From: Schizophyllum amplum
Lineage: Eukaryota > Basidiomycota > Agaricomycetes > Agaricales > Schizophyllaceae
Direction of reading: 5' to 3'
Length of the DNA: 64,000 bases
Assembly: GCA_007026445.1 (NCBI GenBank)
Contig: VDMD01000110.1
Coordinates: forward strand, 1-64,000
Positions 23,704 through 36,185 of the stretch are shown piece after piece. The notes under the pieces were generated by a model. That model ran no database searches. It was not told the origin of the DNA and saw nothing but the letters and a program-made list of their open reading frames with translations. The translations under genes were made by a program, and so were the position numbers. How positions within the stretch are numbered: position 1 is the first letter of the stretch; every line of letters begins with the position of its first letter.

Positions 23704-24336
23704 GCCCGCACAGTGCGCACCCTGTGCGCACCTTGCGCCGTCTCGGCAGCGCCTTCGCCAGAAATTCATAGCGTTATCGAAGCTACCGATCGCATCGTGA
23801 AGGCATAAAGGGCATAGGGCTACGTACATGACTGAGGCGTCGACCTACATGACATCGCGAAGGCGCACGAAACCAGGAGGCTACGAGTAGACCAGCGTCA
23901 GCGTCCGTCGTAAACATACAACAGCCAGCGAGCTGGCAGCGACAGTAGGCAACACAACACGGCAGCAGAGTAGTGTGGGGTGAGCTACAACACAAGACTG
24001 GGCAGCGCGCATAGGTAGGCGGGGCAGGGATGCTTGCACATGCTGTAGCTGCAAGTGACAGCATCGCGGCGTCGCGTTGAGGGTATGAAAAAGAAGGACA
24101 TAATGTAGGCTCAACGAAAGGAAGATGACGAAGGGATTATAAACTCTGCGAAAGAAAGCAAATATACACCATAAAAAAGCCGTGCGCCTCCCCGCGCTCT
24201 AGGTGAAGTATGCGGCACGCAACGGGGTACAAAGGGATCACGTCGCAATATAATATGCACAAGATTGAGTCCTTGCCTTCTGCCTCGTTTGCGCGAGGCT
24301 ATCCAAATCCTCCAGCGCGGCGATCGCTCGCGGCGA
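23704..24336. other. Intergenic region downstream of Vac8
   Basis: About 630 bp between the MITE and the Vac8 stop codon. It holds the Vac8 3' untranslated region; nothing else is supportable. Confidence 0.5.
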
Positions 24337-26653
24337 CTAGCGTCTCGGCCCGCCGAACGCGTCGCGCACGCTCCGGCGCAGCTCCTCGTGTTCCCGCATC
24401 GAACTGGCTACTGAAGAGCCCTGCGCGTACGACCCCGCCTGCATATGGCTGTTGGCGACGCTACCAGTGACCATCTCCGCCTCGCCATTCACGTGTTCGA
24501 GGATACGGCGGGCAAGCAGCTGGATCTCGCCCTGGCCGTCGCCCGTCTCCGTCGTATAAGATGGGCTGTGAGAACGAGGTGTCCCGTTCGATGACGTTGG
24601 AGACGAGGGCTGGGACTGAGCGAGCTGGTTGATGTTGGGGATGAGGAGGTTGGAGGATACGATGTTGCTGACGAGCTGTGGGTCACCAGAGTCAAGCAGC
24701 TGGACGATCGTCCAGACGGCGATATGCTGGAACGTAGCATCCGGGCTGGTGAGGAAGCGGTAAAGGTACTGGTGCATACCACCCTCGGGGCGATCCCAGA
24801 CATCATTGAAGGCAGAGTAGTCGTCGCTAGCGGTCTTGTTCTCTGACCAATCTCGTCAGTTGACTGTCGTCTAGCGCGGACATTATACGCACCCTTCGAA
24901 GACAAGTTGCCGAGCGCTGCTGCACTGTTGCCCTGAACCTCAGAGCTTGGCGAGGCCGTCAATGGGATGAGCACTTCACAGATCCCCATCTCGAGTAGCT
25001 GGCCCTTCAACTCGTCTGCAAATAGATGAGCATGGCAGTTAGGATAACAAATCATGTAGCGCACCACTGAGGGCCAAGACAGCCACACATGCGGTCATCT
25101 CGCTCTGCACGTTCGTTGGGACATCTAAGACGAGGTCCTTGATGGAATGTACCGCTCCTGCCTTCACAATGGCCGTCTTGTTCTTCTCAGAGCTAGCAGC
25201 CAGATTGCGGAGGGTAGAGATTGCATGGCACTGCACCTCCTCGTTGTCCTTGAACGAGAGAAGGTTGATAAGGGGTTGAAGGAAGCCGGACTCGATGATG
25301 GGGGATTCGTTCTGCGGGTGGATGGAAACGTTGCGCACGCAAGCAGCGGAAGAAAGGATGAGAGGGAGGTAGGTGGATTGAAGGAGACGAAGCAGAGATG
25401 TCAGACCGTCAGACTTGACGATCTCGAGCTGGTACTTCTCTGTCATGGAAGCGTAAGCAAGTAGTTCGCAGCAGATATCGTAACAACATACCATCGCTCG
25501 CCAAATTCCGTAGAGCCAGCGCCGCCTGGCATTGTACCTTGAGACTAGGACTGTCCATCAAGGCTACTAAGCTGACGACAAGCTTAGGTTCGCTTTGCGC
25601 AAGCTTCTTGCGGTTAGCGCCTGTTATGACCGTTAACGATGGCGCTCAAAGTGCGAAGAAAGGCACATACCGTCCACGGCGATGTTGCTGAGAGCGGTCG
25701 TGCAGTAATACTGCACATCCGTGTCAGGCGAGTTGAGAAGGCTGACCAAGACGGGGATGGCGCCAGCGTTGACAAGTTGCTGGCGGTTCTCGTCTTTGGG
25801 AAGTCAGATGACGGCAACGGGCTGCTGCAAGGATAACGTACCGGAATGTGTCATGTTCAACAGCGCGCCAGTCGCATTACGTTGAACGCGCATGTCCTTT
25901 GACCGCGCGAGGCGCGTCAAGGGAACAAGAGCGCCCGACTTTGCGATCTTGGTCTTGTTGTCATCTGAGGCATATGGATGAGATAAGTACGACATATCAA
26001 GGAGGTCATATAGCGCACCGTGGGTAGCCAAGTTGGTGACACAGCCCACAGCGTTGCATTGCACCTCCACATTTGGGCTGAGCATTTGACGGATCAGCGG
26101 CTCGAGCCCTCCAAGCTTCACGATCAGCAACTTGTTGTCAGCTTGAGAGACCGGTCAGTTTCTGGCAGTGCAGAGATGGATTGCACGTACTGTTGACGGC
26201 CAAGTTGCCCAGAGCCGCGCTCGCGGCGCGCTGCACCTCAGTGTCGTGACTGCTGAGGAGGAAAAGGATGGGGTCGAGTGTATCGCGACCAACAGGCCGG
26301 ACTTCCTTCTCCGTTATCTCGGCAAAGGCAAGGGCGGCGCTGCGCTGCAGGTCGACATTGTCCGAAAACGAGAGTGTGGTCAACGCAGAGAGCGGGTCCC
26401 CCGTGAAGAAGTTGGTGGTCGTGCGGTCTGCCAGGGCGAGTCAGCGTGCAAATGGGGAACGCAGGAGGCGAACGCACTCTCTAGATATTGGAGCAAATCC
26501 GCGACGGCCTCCCTCTCGTTCTCGAGGAGCAAAGGCTCGTAGGACTGCGACCTCCTGGAGTGGACTGGTGGCGACGGTGTCAGTGCTGCTGCGCGCGGTC
26601 AACGGCGGCGACGACGTACAGCAAGACTCGCAGCAGCTGGCTATTTGTCCCAT
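24337..26653 (-). CDS. VAC8: Vacuolar armadillo-repeat protein Vac8
   Basis: Vac8 anchors to the vacuole membrane and serves vacuole inheritance, nucleus-vacuole contact and autophagy. The start at 26653 encodes [12 protein letters not shown]: Gly2 for myristoylation and a cluster of Cys for palmitoylation, exactly the Vac8 membrane anchor. Then come about nine to eleven armadillo repeats, for example [108 protein letters not shown] and [14 protein letters not shown], followed by the conserved [16 protein letters not shown] segment and a long Ser-rich tail ending DAFGGPRR. An intron lies within most repeats at equivalent positions. The gene is intact. Confidence 0.95.
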
Positions 26654-26854
26654 GACGGTAAGAGAAAAGAGCAAAGCGGGGCGGGAAGGCGGGCGGCGGC
26701 GCCGAGTCTCTGTCGCTGGTGTTCGCTGCTGGACGCACTTGCGAAATCGAGACCACGAAATTGTTGATGCCTCCCGCTTAGTCATCGCCGCACATGCGCG
26801 CGCGTGATTTCAAACCTCAACTTCCGTCCTGCCACCATCCAGTTCCCCGCCTGG
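26654..26854. promoter_or_regulatory. Bidirectional promoter of Vac8 and the CCA-adding enzyme
   Basis: About 200 bp between the divergent start codons at 26653 (minus) and 26855 (plus). No TATA box is evident; CGCACATGCGCGCG near 26790 is a GC-rich palindromic stretch. Confidence 0.4.
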
Positions 26855-28994
26855 ATGCTCTGCAGACTGCAAAAATCATTCCTACCTCGCGCACAAGTCT
26901 GCATAAAATACGCAACTCGCTCCATGTCTCTTCGCTCGTCTCCTCGGCAGCGTATCGCCGTGCCACAAGAACTGACTGTTCGACTCACGGATGACGAGGA
27001 CCGCCTGTGCACGCTTCTCGACGACTGCGCGAAATATCTGCGTGACGAGAAAGGCATCACGACGTCTTGTCGCATCGCGGGTGGGTGGGTCAGAGACAAG
27101 GTTACACGTCCCACAGATTTCTCATCTCGTGCATGTACCAATAAATAATTGTTGTAGCTTTTGGGATCGCAGAGCAATGACATCGATGTGGCCCTGAGCG
27201 ACGTCCTCGGTCTGACCTTTGCTGAGCATCTTGCCGAATTCGCAAAGGAAAGAGGTGTGGAGATGGGCGCCATCGGACAGATCAAGGCAAATCCGAATCA
27301 GTCGAAGCATCTGGCGACCGCTACGTGCAAAATCCATGGCTATGATGTCGACCTCGTCAATCTTCGCAGCGAGGAATACGCCACTGACAGCCGCATACCG
27401 ACAGAAATGGTGAGTGTGTCGCCACATATCTTGCATCTCTTGACTTCAGGCCAGGCGTTTGGTACACCACTGCAAGATGCTTTGCGGCGCGATATCACTA
27501 TCAACGCTCTGTTCTACAATATTCATGAACGTGCAGTGGAGGACTTCACCGAAAAGGTAAGAAACTTCGTTGCACACGTCTGCGGATAATAGATCGAATA
27601 ATATCTTCACAGGGCATGCAAGACTTGCGCAACGGCATCGTACGCACACCCCTGCCACCCAGGGAAACGTTTCTTGATGACCCCTTACGGGTTCTGCGCT
27701 GCCTTCGATTCGCTACACGTTTTGGCTTTGACATCGTGCCCGAGCTGGTTGAAGCTGCGAAAGACCCAGTTGTCCAACAAGCTCTGGTGTCGAAAATCTC
27801 GCGAGAGCGAGTCGGCGAAGAGTTCACCAAGATGATGAAAGGTTTGTCGAGATAGTGACTTTCTGCTGTGTTCTCATGATTAGTTTCCACAGGCGCTGAC
27901 CCCGTACGTGCCGTGGAGCTCATCGACGAATATGGCCTCTATCCTGCCATCTTCAACGCCGTCGTCCCGCCTGCCACCCTACCAAAATGGTCCGGCCAGC
28001 CCGCCTCCCCCACCCGCGCACTCGCCAGCACAATCATTATACGTGCCGTGCTCGCCGGGTCCTCTCTCCTACCTCCGGTCGACCCAGCAATTGTGGCACA
28101 CGTGTCCGCCGACCCCACTGCCCGGCCACGCCTCTATCTCGCCTGCGCGCTTTCGCCGTATCTTGGCTTGACTTACATGGCGAAGAAGAAGGAGGCGCCC
28201 GCGGTGGAGTGCGTGATCCGCGAGTGTCTCAAGCTGGGAGTGCAGAACCATTTCCTGGATGGTGTCCCGCTGCTCTTCACGGCGGTGGATGTGCTCAGGA
28301 ATCCTGTCGTTGACAGCAAACGCTTGACCATGTCGTCAGAGAGGCTGGCTATCGGTAAATAATATCTTTGACTTATCTTGTCGCGGCCTCATCGCTATCC
28401 AGGCTCCCTACTTCGCCATCCATCCGTGCATAACCGCCGTTGCGGCATCGTCTGGACGGAATCCGTGCTCTTCGCGCTCGTGACTGAGCTGTCCGCCCAC
28501 TACGATCCCGCCAAAGACGAGCTCGATAGTAAGTATTATTTTCTTTTCATCCCATGCTTTTCTGCTTGCCACACAGCCCTTCCGACCAATCTGATCCCCC
28601 TTCCCTATTTAGGCACCCAAGCCGCCCGAATCATCACCACATACAACGCCTTCGCGCGCCGGGTGGAGGAGCTTGACCTGGGCGGCGCAGGTGACGCTCG
28701 GCCCATCCTTGATGTGCGTGCCTTCATTTCTGCTGGGATGCACCCCAGTCCTGGCCTTCGCTTCTCACGCATGTCTTACAGGGCAGAGAGGTCGTGTCCC
28801 TCCTCGGCGCGGCGAAACCGGGCCCGTGGACGGGCGCGGTGCTCGCGCGGGTCGTCGACTGGCAGCTCGAGCATCCGGAGGGCGCCAAGGACGCGTGCGC
28901 GGCGTGGCTCAAGGACGAGCACGCGGCGGGCCGGCTGGAGGTGGATCTGAGCAGTGGGGAGCCACCGGCGAAGAAGGTAAAGAAGAGCCGCTAA
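26855..28994 (+). CDS. CCA1: tRNA CCA-adding enzyme (class II nucleotidyltransferase)
   Basis: This enzyme adds CCA to the 3' end of tRNAs. Motifs in order: GGWVRDK; the catalytic DxD in NDIDVALSD; the LVNLRSEEY block; RRDITINALFYN; and DDPLRVLRCLRFATRFGF with RERVGEEFTKMMKG. The helical neck and body follow, and the protein ends in a Lys-rich EPPAKKVKKSR tail that could act in nuclear import. The first ATG (26855) gives a basic, hydroxylated leader (MLCRLQKSFLPRAQ) like a mitochondrial presequence; a second in-frame ATG at 26924 (MSLRSSPRQR) would make a leaderless form. Yeast CCA1 uses this same two-start device. At least six short introns are present and the frame stays open across them. 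Confidence 0.93.
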
Positions 28995-29404
28995 GAAGTT
29001 CGTATTCGGAGTTGGCAATGTGGAGCTTGGTCTTCGAGGTAATCGGAGTTTGGTCTTTGAGGTGGTCAGACGCAGTAGTTTGTTCAATGACATTGAGAGG
29101 TCCAGCTCTATTCCGACGACTACATGGTGGAGGACACGGCTGCCTAAGCTACATAGCTCGTTTTCGATGCGGAAGGTGTGCGTACAGGTACAGATGGGGA
29201 GATTGCGATGCGAAACGAGGAACTGGTGATGAACATGCTAGAAGTGGCAACATGCTAGAGGTGGCAACATGAATAGAGTGAGTGGTGTACGTGAGAGGCG
29301 ATGCTGATGATGCTGATGCTTATAATGAAAGAGATGGAAAGAGATACCTATCTACCGTGACGGATGCATAAGAAGAGTCGTGAAAGAGATCATACTGAGC
29401 GCGT
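28995..29404. other. Intergenic spacer between convergent genes
   Basis: 410 bp between the CCA-adding enzyme stop and the HMG-box gene stop. It contains a short direct repeat (ATGCTAGAAGTGGCAACATGCTAG region, about 29235-29270) and should hold both polyadenylation sites. Confidence 0.5.
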
Positions 29405-30858
29405 CTAGTAGTAGTAAGGCGGGGGCGGCGGCAGCTGCTGCTCGAGCCAGTAGTACGCATCGTTGGGTGCGATCGTGAGGGGGTCGACGGGCGTCTCGGG
29501 TGCCCGCGAGGGATGCGACTTGTTCAGCTCGCTGAAGGGATCGGTGAACGCCATGCCCGACTCCGAGTACAGTACCCGGCGAGGGTAGAGACCCGCATCT
29601 GTTGACGACGTCGTGTACATGCTCTCGAAGTCGATGCCCGAGTCCATTGGCGCGCCGAGGCTCGAGGCGCCGAAGGTGTACTGATCCGAGGCGCACGTCT
29701 CGGGCGTGTAGGCGGGGAAGGGGGTGTCCGCGCCTGCATACTGCGTGCCCGGCGAGTACAGATGGTCCGCAGTATAGACAGCGACGGCGGGGAATAAGGA
29801 GTCGTTGGGGGCCTCCGGCCACATCGGATGGGCGGGAAACTTTTCGTGAGCGAAGTAGGGCGTGGGGTCTCGGTGCGCCTCGTCGCGTGCAAGCGAGCGG
29901 GGAGGCGTGTGTAGCTCGGGGCATTTCTAACGACGAATCAGTATCAGGTCGTGGAAAGTAGAACTGGGACGCACCTCTTCAGCCGGGGACTCGGCCTCTG
30001 GAGACAACGAGAGGGGCGGGATCTCATCTATCGGCACGAAGGTACCATCAAGAAACTTGAGCTGCATCTCGCTCTGCTCGGGCTCCTGCTTCACAGGCGT
30101 CTGCTGGCGCGACCCTGCAGTCGGTGTAGACAGGGACGCGGGCGCCGAGGCATGCGTAGGTGCCGCGCGCGCGTGACGGGCAGCCCGCGGTCGTGGCGTC
30201 GCCAACGTGTCCTCCATGAGCCTCGGCTCGTGCTTGACGCGCCGCTCCTGGCGCCGGCACGGCGAGCTGTGCTCCTCCTCGTCGAGCGAGCCACGCTTCG
30301 TGCGCCGCTTGCAGGGCGCCTTCTCCTTGCGGAACACGGGCGTGTACTTGTAGTCGGGGTACATGCGCGCGTGTGCCTTCTTCTTGAGCTGTGCTTTGTG
30401 GCGGTACTGCTCGCGCTCGTGCTCGGGGAGCGCGTTCCAGAGAACGCCGGCGGCGCGGCTGACGTTGCGGTGGTCACGCTCGACGGCGCTCTCCTTCTGC
30501 TGTGCCCAGAAGTCGGACCGGAAGAGCATGAACGCGTTGGGCGGGCGGGGGATGTGATTGTCACCGCGGCGGCGGGAATGGGAGGTGGAGCGGGTGGGAG
30601 GTGTGTATGTGCAGTACTCCCCGCTGTAGGATGAGCCAGAGTCGGACTCGGGGGATAGGGCTGGGAGGCTATTGTCGTCCGGGTACTCGAGCGTCAATTC
30701 GGCGGGGGAGGCGCTTTGAGGAAAGTCGAGTTCATCGCCGGCTTGGTGGCGTCAGCGGAAGCAAAATCGCGGATGCAAACTAACACACCATAATGTCTCG
30801 GCCCTTGTTGCGACAATCGGACAGAGCGACGGGAGGGAAGATGGCGATCGGCAGGCAT
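29405..30858 (-). CDS. HMG-box transcription factor (MATA_HMG type)
   Basis: A nuclear DNA-binding protein with one HMG box close to the N-terminus: IPRPPNAFMLFRSDFW, then HRNVSRAAGVLWNALPEHER and YRHKAQLKKKAHARMYPDYK YTP. This is the sequence-specific (SOX/MATA-like) form used by fungal sexual-development regulators. A basic KRRTKRG stretch follows, then long Pro/Ser-rich presumably activating sequence ending in PPPPPYYY. The chosen start (MPADRHLPSRR, 30858) requires an intron near 30740-30790 joining to AGDELDFPQSASPAEL; an alternative is a start inside the second exon. One more intron lies around 29930. No second homeodomain or pheromone gene is nearby, so this is not evidence of a mating-type locus. 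Confidence 0.85.
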
Positions 30859-31625
30859 GGCGGCGTCAGTGCGAGTCGTGAAGGTGTTGGATGTACAGCG
30901 GCGGGGGCGGCGTCGAGTTCTCGAGGTGGAGGGAGTGGCTCTAAGTCTGGCCTTCATCGGCACGTCGGAAGACCTTTTGTAGGACCTCATCCTGGGAACG
31001 GACACGCCGCAAAATGAACGAGAGAAACTCATTCGCTTTGTTACCACAAGAAGCGCACCTAAGGCCCCTCGTCACACACGTTGCCGACAGCCTGCAGCTC
31101 GACATTGACTCGATCCCCGCACGGAACCTTCCTGGACATCCCACCGTCACATTAACGGGTCCGATGGTCACTTGCCTCTTGTGGCCCTCAAAGAGGAACA
31201 CGCGGAGGACGCGGTCGGCGTATTTGTTCGTCGATTCGTGTCGGATAATTTTGTGCAGCCTGTACGTGTCGTTCCCACGTCCCCCTGCAGAAGAGAAGCC
31301 CAGGCAAGCAGCGATGAAGTCCGTAGAAAAGGAAAGGTCGAAGTACCAGTGAGTGGCTGTAGTGGACCATGAGGCGGACATGAGGCTGCAAACATCAAAA
31401 ACGAGGCGGGGTAGCTTTATATCTCGCGCACCATCCCATGCCGAGCACCTGGACGGTGTGATGAGATGTGATCCGTCGTTAAATGAGTTTCAAGAGCGCA
31501 GCGCATGTCCGCGAAGACGCTGTGATACTCGGATTCTGGACGAACGACGAACATGAAGTACTGCCAGCAAAGTCTTCATCGCATCGATATCAATCAATCG
31601 TGGACACAGTGTGAGGTCTCCGCGT
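30859..31625. other. Intergenic region upstream of the HMG-box gene
   Basis: 770 bp between the HMG-box start and the Rok1 stop. Overlapping open frames exist on both strands (31014-31352 plus, 30941-31381 minus), but neither shows a recognisable domain, so I do not call a gene. Likely upstream regulatory sequence for the HMG-box gene. Confidence 0.4.
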
Positions 31626-33740
31626 CTAGGCGCCATCGCTCCCGTCATCGCTAGGACCATCTGCGTCAGCGGCATCGGCCTTTGCCTTGCGCCTCTTCGA
31701 GCCCGCAATCATGTCCCTACACGAGCGTAAGTGAATACAAGATATAGACTTCCAGAACATGCACGACGCACCTCTTTTTCATGGCGTCGGCGCGCCCAAT
31801 CTTTCTGGCGCTGTTGACGTCTCCGCGCGCTTGACCTTGCCCATCTGCTTTCGCTTCATTTTGGACGGCTTCGGCAACTTGAGGATCCAGTCAGGGACCG
31901 TCGACCCGGACTGGAGGAGAACGTTGGCGATACTGGGCGGATGATTGATGTATGTGACCTGGCCAACATGAATGCACTTACGCCTTTAGGAACGGCGCGT
32001 CCTCGTCGGTGAAGTACGTGATCGCCTTTCCCTCTCGGCCCGCACGGCCCGTGCGCCCTGTGAGCACATCAGCGCCGCCCGCCCGCCATTTCAAGTCATC
32101 CGCGCCGTACCTATGCGGTGAATGTAGCTTTGCACGCTTGTAGGAAAGTCGTAGTTGATGACTTCGCGCACGCCCTTGAAGTCCATCCCGCGCGCCATCA
32201 CCTCCGTGCTCACCATTACCCAGCTCTCGCCCTTGCGCATACGACTCACAGCATCATCACGCTCCTTCATGGTCATGCCAGCATGTAGGCAGTCCACGTT
32301 GGGCACACCGTTGAGTATGAGCTCTTCGGCTAATGATGATGCGCGGGGTTGAGTGGACGTGAAGATAAGGACGGGCGGGTTGTAGGGTTGTGCGAAGTAT
32401 GTGAGTAAGCTGGGGAGCTTAGACCCGTCGTCAGCGACGTAAGTCAGGCTTTGCGCTATCAACGGTAGCGGTGTGTCCCTGGTGAAGCATCGCGGTCAGA
32501 TAAATTTCGTTTAATATACGGGGAACTCACTTCAGCCCGACCACAATTCGGATAGGATTGCGTAGCATGTCCATGGCGATCTTCTCCGCACCAGCAGGCA
32601 GCGTCGCACTGAAGACAGCCTTCTGCACATCTGGATGCGTGCAAGACGCTATGACTTCTTCCACTTGCGGAAGAAATTCAGGGTCCAACATCCTGTCAGC
32701 TTCGTCCAAAATGAGATGGCGGACACTGGCGCCTCTCATTGAGCGCGTGCATAACTGCATAAGATCAGGGTACTCACTTCTTCAGTTCAAGGTCACCAGC
32801 CTGCAGCGAGGAGACTAAGCGCAGCGGGGTGCTGATGATTATATCTGTGAACCATGCATGAGCTTGTTCTCACTCCTGACGCTCATAGAAACGCCTCACC
32901 GACTTTGTCGCGCACAGCCCTGTCCGCTAGCGTACTTGCAGTCGCTTTGCTGAAGAGAACAATGCGCCACTTGCGGCCCTCCGCGAGCTTGAGGCATTCG
33001 TTGTGGATTTGATGTGCAAGTTCTCTTGTTGGTGCAACGATAACAGCACGGACGCCCTTCCCTGCAGCTTCATTCGACGAGGCGGGAGATCCGAGCGCAG
33101 CCATGATGGGGAGGAGGTAAGAAAGCGTCTTCCCGGTACCGGTCGGGGATATGGCTGCGAGGTCTCGTGTCTGTAGCCCGATGAGTATTGAGCGGACGAT
33201 CCACACAGCGCATGATGTTCACGCACCTCCAGAAGTATGGGTATGCCGTGCGACTGTATTCCCGTCGGATGCTTGAAGCCGTGCTTGGACAAGTTCGAGA
33301 GCAGCAGGGAGGGGACATCATAGCGCTTCTTCAATGCGTCGAAGGTGGCGGCTGCAGGAGGCACGTCGATGCCCTTGGCCGTCACACGATGCTTCTGGGT
33401 TGGAGCCTCTGTCTCCGATGCAGATTCATCGCCTGCGTCTTCCTCATCCTGAATGCGACGTTTCTTGTGTCGCTTCTCTGAGTTGCCCTCCTCCGTCTTC
33501 CGCTTGCCCGGAGCGGACTGAGCGTACTTGAAGAAGTCGAGCTCGGTGGGTAGGTTGGATTGAGTGTCTCCCTCTCTCATTCTACTACTCTGGCCAGCTT
33601 TTGAGGGCTAAATCGAACATAATTAGCAGGGGAACGGAAGGAGTTGCACGCATACGCACTTGGAACAGCTCTACGTCCCCCTTGAATCGCTTCTTGTCAA
33701 ACTGAGCGCCCCCACGAGAGAGTAGCTGGAAAGCCTCCAT
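31626..33740 (-). CDS. ROK1: DEAD-box ATP-dependent RNA helicase Rok1
   Basis: Rok1 (DDX52 in animals) is needed for early small-subunit rRNA processing in the nucleolus. Motifs in order: a Rok1-type N-terminus (TELDFFKYAQSA), Q-motif region with GIQ, motif I SPTGTGKT, Ia PTRELAHQIH, DIIISTPLRL, motif II LDEADRML, motif III SATLP, the C-terminal RecA domain with VLIFTSTQPRA, HAGMTMKERDD, VMARGMDFKGV, and motif VI YIHRIGRTGRAGREG. The Lys-rich tail (KMKRKQMGKVKRADVNSARKIG and onward) ends in an acidic DGPSDDGSDGA. The start at 33740 (MEAFQLLSRGGAQFDKKRF) matches the family. Several short introns; no lesion seen. Confidence 0.94.
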
Positions 33741-33972
33741 GTTTTATTGCTTTCTGTGTCCTGGAGAATACAGACACAGCGTAGACACAGCACTGCGCGA
33801 GGACGGTTCGAACTTGTTCAAGGCAAGTCTTGGTGATCGATCGAGATCGTCATTCGATCATCAATTGCGGACCCACACTCAGAATTGCCAAAAGTGGCAA
33901 GCCGCGTACTCGTGCTATTCGTATCGCTACAGGCGTGCTCCTTGTCCTCCGAGAGTACCTTCATGCTTTTCC

Positions 33973-35830
33973 TTAAGCAGGAAACGCTGGCAAGGACCCG
34001 ATAATCGTTTCCCGCACAATTTTCTCGGTTGTCTCCGGCACAATGACGGCCTTTCAGCACGAAGAGGATCATCAGCAAGCTGATCTTAGCCGTACAAAGA
34101 CATAGAACGTAGCTCACCTCCGTCGCGCCACTAAAGCGCTGTAAGATAACCTTTTCCCGTGCCGCGCTGACAAGCGCCGTCATCTCTAGACCCATGTCGC
34201 GCGCCTCGGCCGGAGTGATCGCGTCCTTCCTCGTGCAGACGGCGTTTTTGAGCGCATCGAGAGCCCAGGCAGGATCAATGGAGTGCCGTGCACAGAGCGA
34301 TACCTTGCGTATGTCGGGGAGACCGCCATGATGGTCCAACGCATACGTGGCCACCCGGCAGACTTCCTCCATGTCGAACATGTCGGCGATCGAGAGGATG
34401 GACTCCCATTTTGGTGTCAAGCCGGCGTCTGCTTTGTACGACCTGATAGATTAGTGTGAGAATCACATAGCGGTCTGATGAAATATCTTGAGCGCATACC
34501 AGTGATATGGCGAGTCGTAGAAGAACCACAACATATTGTCGAAGTCGCTTTTCTTGACATCGAGCGCGATTGGATGCTCGGCGCTTCTTCCTTCGGCGAA
34601 AGGCTGGTCCGATGGCAAGTTGAGCATATCGAGAAACACAGGCGATGCTCTCTTGAAATGATAGGAATGCGTACAGACGATGTTCTCCTCGATCTATATG
34701 GGCACTTCAGTATGGTCGATGTCATCAGGCTGATAGAAGCCGGCTCACCTTGAAGAACAATTCGCCCTGTCTGGAGGGGTGCTTGTCATGTTCAGACTTG
34801 GGAATTTCCTCTGACAATAGGCAGTCAATGGTATTACTCGCTGACACTTGCGAGGACGCCGGCACACCTTGCGGCTCTGTAAGAACAAGATCAAGTAGAG
34901 AGTTGTCAAGTAGAGAGTTGTCTTGTACTGTCCTCGGCTGCAGTATTCTCTGCATTTTGGAGCACAGTGATACGTGTTTAACACCATAGTCAGTGCAAAT
35001 GTGTAGGCCCCCTGCGCATGTTGTCAAACGCGGACAACGCTGGCACACTGCTGATTGCACTGTGCATGAAGTCGTATCAATATGCCCGCGGTAGACCTGC
35101 TCGCGCGCAGCTGCAAGCTTAGCTGTCACCTCCGGGCCCAGTAGGACGGCTTCCTCGACTGATAAGGGCTCTTCGCGCAGAAGCAGTCGCTTTAATCCCT
35201 CAAGCATCCAGTCTTTCCCCATGTCGTATTTGACGCAAAGTGCGATCCTGGGCACGTCCTGCAGAACTCCAGCACGACCAAGGGCATGACAGGCGACCTT
35301 TGCGACTTTTTTCATGTCGTATTTCTCTGCCAGGAGCAAGACGGACTCCCACTTCTTGGTTACGGATGGGTCGACGACACCGGACCTAGAATCAAGCAAC
35401 ATGAGGACGGCATGTATGAGCGCACGAAATCAAGCTGGACATACCATATATACGCCGAGTCGTAGAAGAACCACAAAAGGTTCTCGAAATCCTCGCTGTT
35501 CACGTCGCTGAGGACGATCGGATCGTCGACGTCAAAAGCTTTTGAAACGTCTGCGTCCAGGTCGCGAGGCTGCAACGCCTCGTCAAAGTATCTGGTCGTT
35601 GTCTGCAGATGGAAGGAGTGCAATCGAAAAAGTGTGTTGACGAGGCCCAGTACGTCCTCCGCGACCACCTGAACGGTATCAGCGTCAGCACTTGGAAAAG
35701 CTGCAGGGCACCGCAGTAGTCAGCCCTTAACCTTGACGACGATATCACCATCGTCGAAGTAGTAGGTAGGACTGCGAGTGCCAGCCAGAGCTTTTGAAGA
35801 TGTACTGGGGTTGCCGAACTGCAACAACAT
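33973..35830 (-). CDS. Double-BTB protein, paralog A
   Basis: The predicted polypeptide carries two BTB domains. The first opens YYFDDGDIVVK, is split by an intron, then reads NTLFRLHSFHLQ and DFENLLWFFYDSAYIW. It is followed by a helical stretch (KKWESVLLLAEKYDMKKVAKVACHALG). A Cys/His-rich segment comes next (CQRCPRLTTCAGGLHIC) with a later Cys. The second BTB opens DGELFFK-type sequence (GELFFK), with an intron at the equivalent place, then IEENIVCTHSYHFKRASPVF and DFDNMLWFFYDSPYHW, plus its own helical stretch (WESILSIADMFDMEEVCRVATYAL). A short last exon ends EKIVRETIIGSLPAFPA. BTB proteins often act as dimeric adaptors, for example for Cul3 ubiquitin ligases; that role is not shown here. 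No ATG or stop separates the halves, so one gene is preferred over two. Confidence 0.75.
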
Positions 35831-36185
35831 GGATGGTGGACGCTACAGAGGAGGATGAATCGTGAAAGGCGCCGACTCGACTTCTCAAAATGGGCCGGCA
35901 GCTCTCGTGAATGTGCCGCGAGCGCCCCTATTGCTCAGACTATGCCGGGAGATTCAGAGGTTGAAGGCTAAGCTAAGGCGAAGGCAGGTATGCAACAGAA
36001 ACAGCAACAGAATCGGCAGGATGGTCGCGGGTGGCGAGTTGCATTTCTCGCGGTTCATTGACCACGTGGAATTAGCCACGTCGTGAGCTGGATGATCACT
36101 GATGCGCCATCAAGGCGGAAGCGCATTTGTCCAACATTTGTCAGGATCAAGACTTCAAGTCAGGATGGTTGGAGAGCATCGCGGT
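35831..36185. other. Intergenic region upstream of double-BTB gene A
   Basis: 355 bp between the start of gene A and the next MITE; presumed promoter of gene A. No clear TATA box. Confidence 0.4.

Noticed and set aside
23185..23808. 207-codon open frame overlapping the Mutator-like MITE
   Set aside because: It runs across the inverted repeat and target duplication, so it cannot be the element's gene, and shows no domain.
29405..30858. Mating-type locus candidate based on the HMG box
   Set aside because: No homeodomain pair, pheromone receptor or pheromone precursor nearby; HMG-box factors are common outside mating loci.
30941..31381. Long overlapping open frames on both strands upstream of the HMG-box gene
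   Set aside because: No recognisable domain, no splice logic with neighbours; likely open by composition alone.
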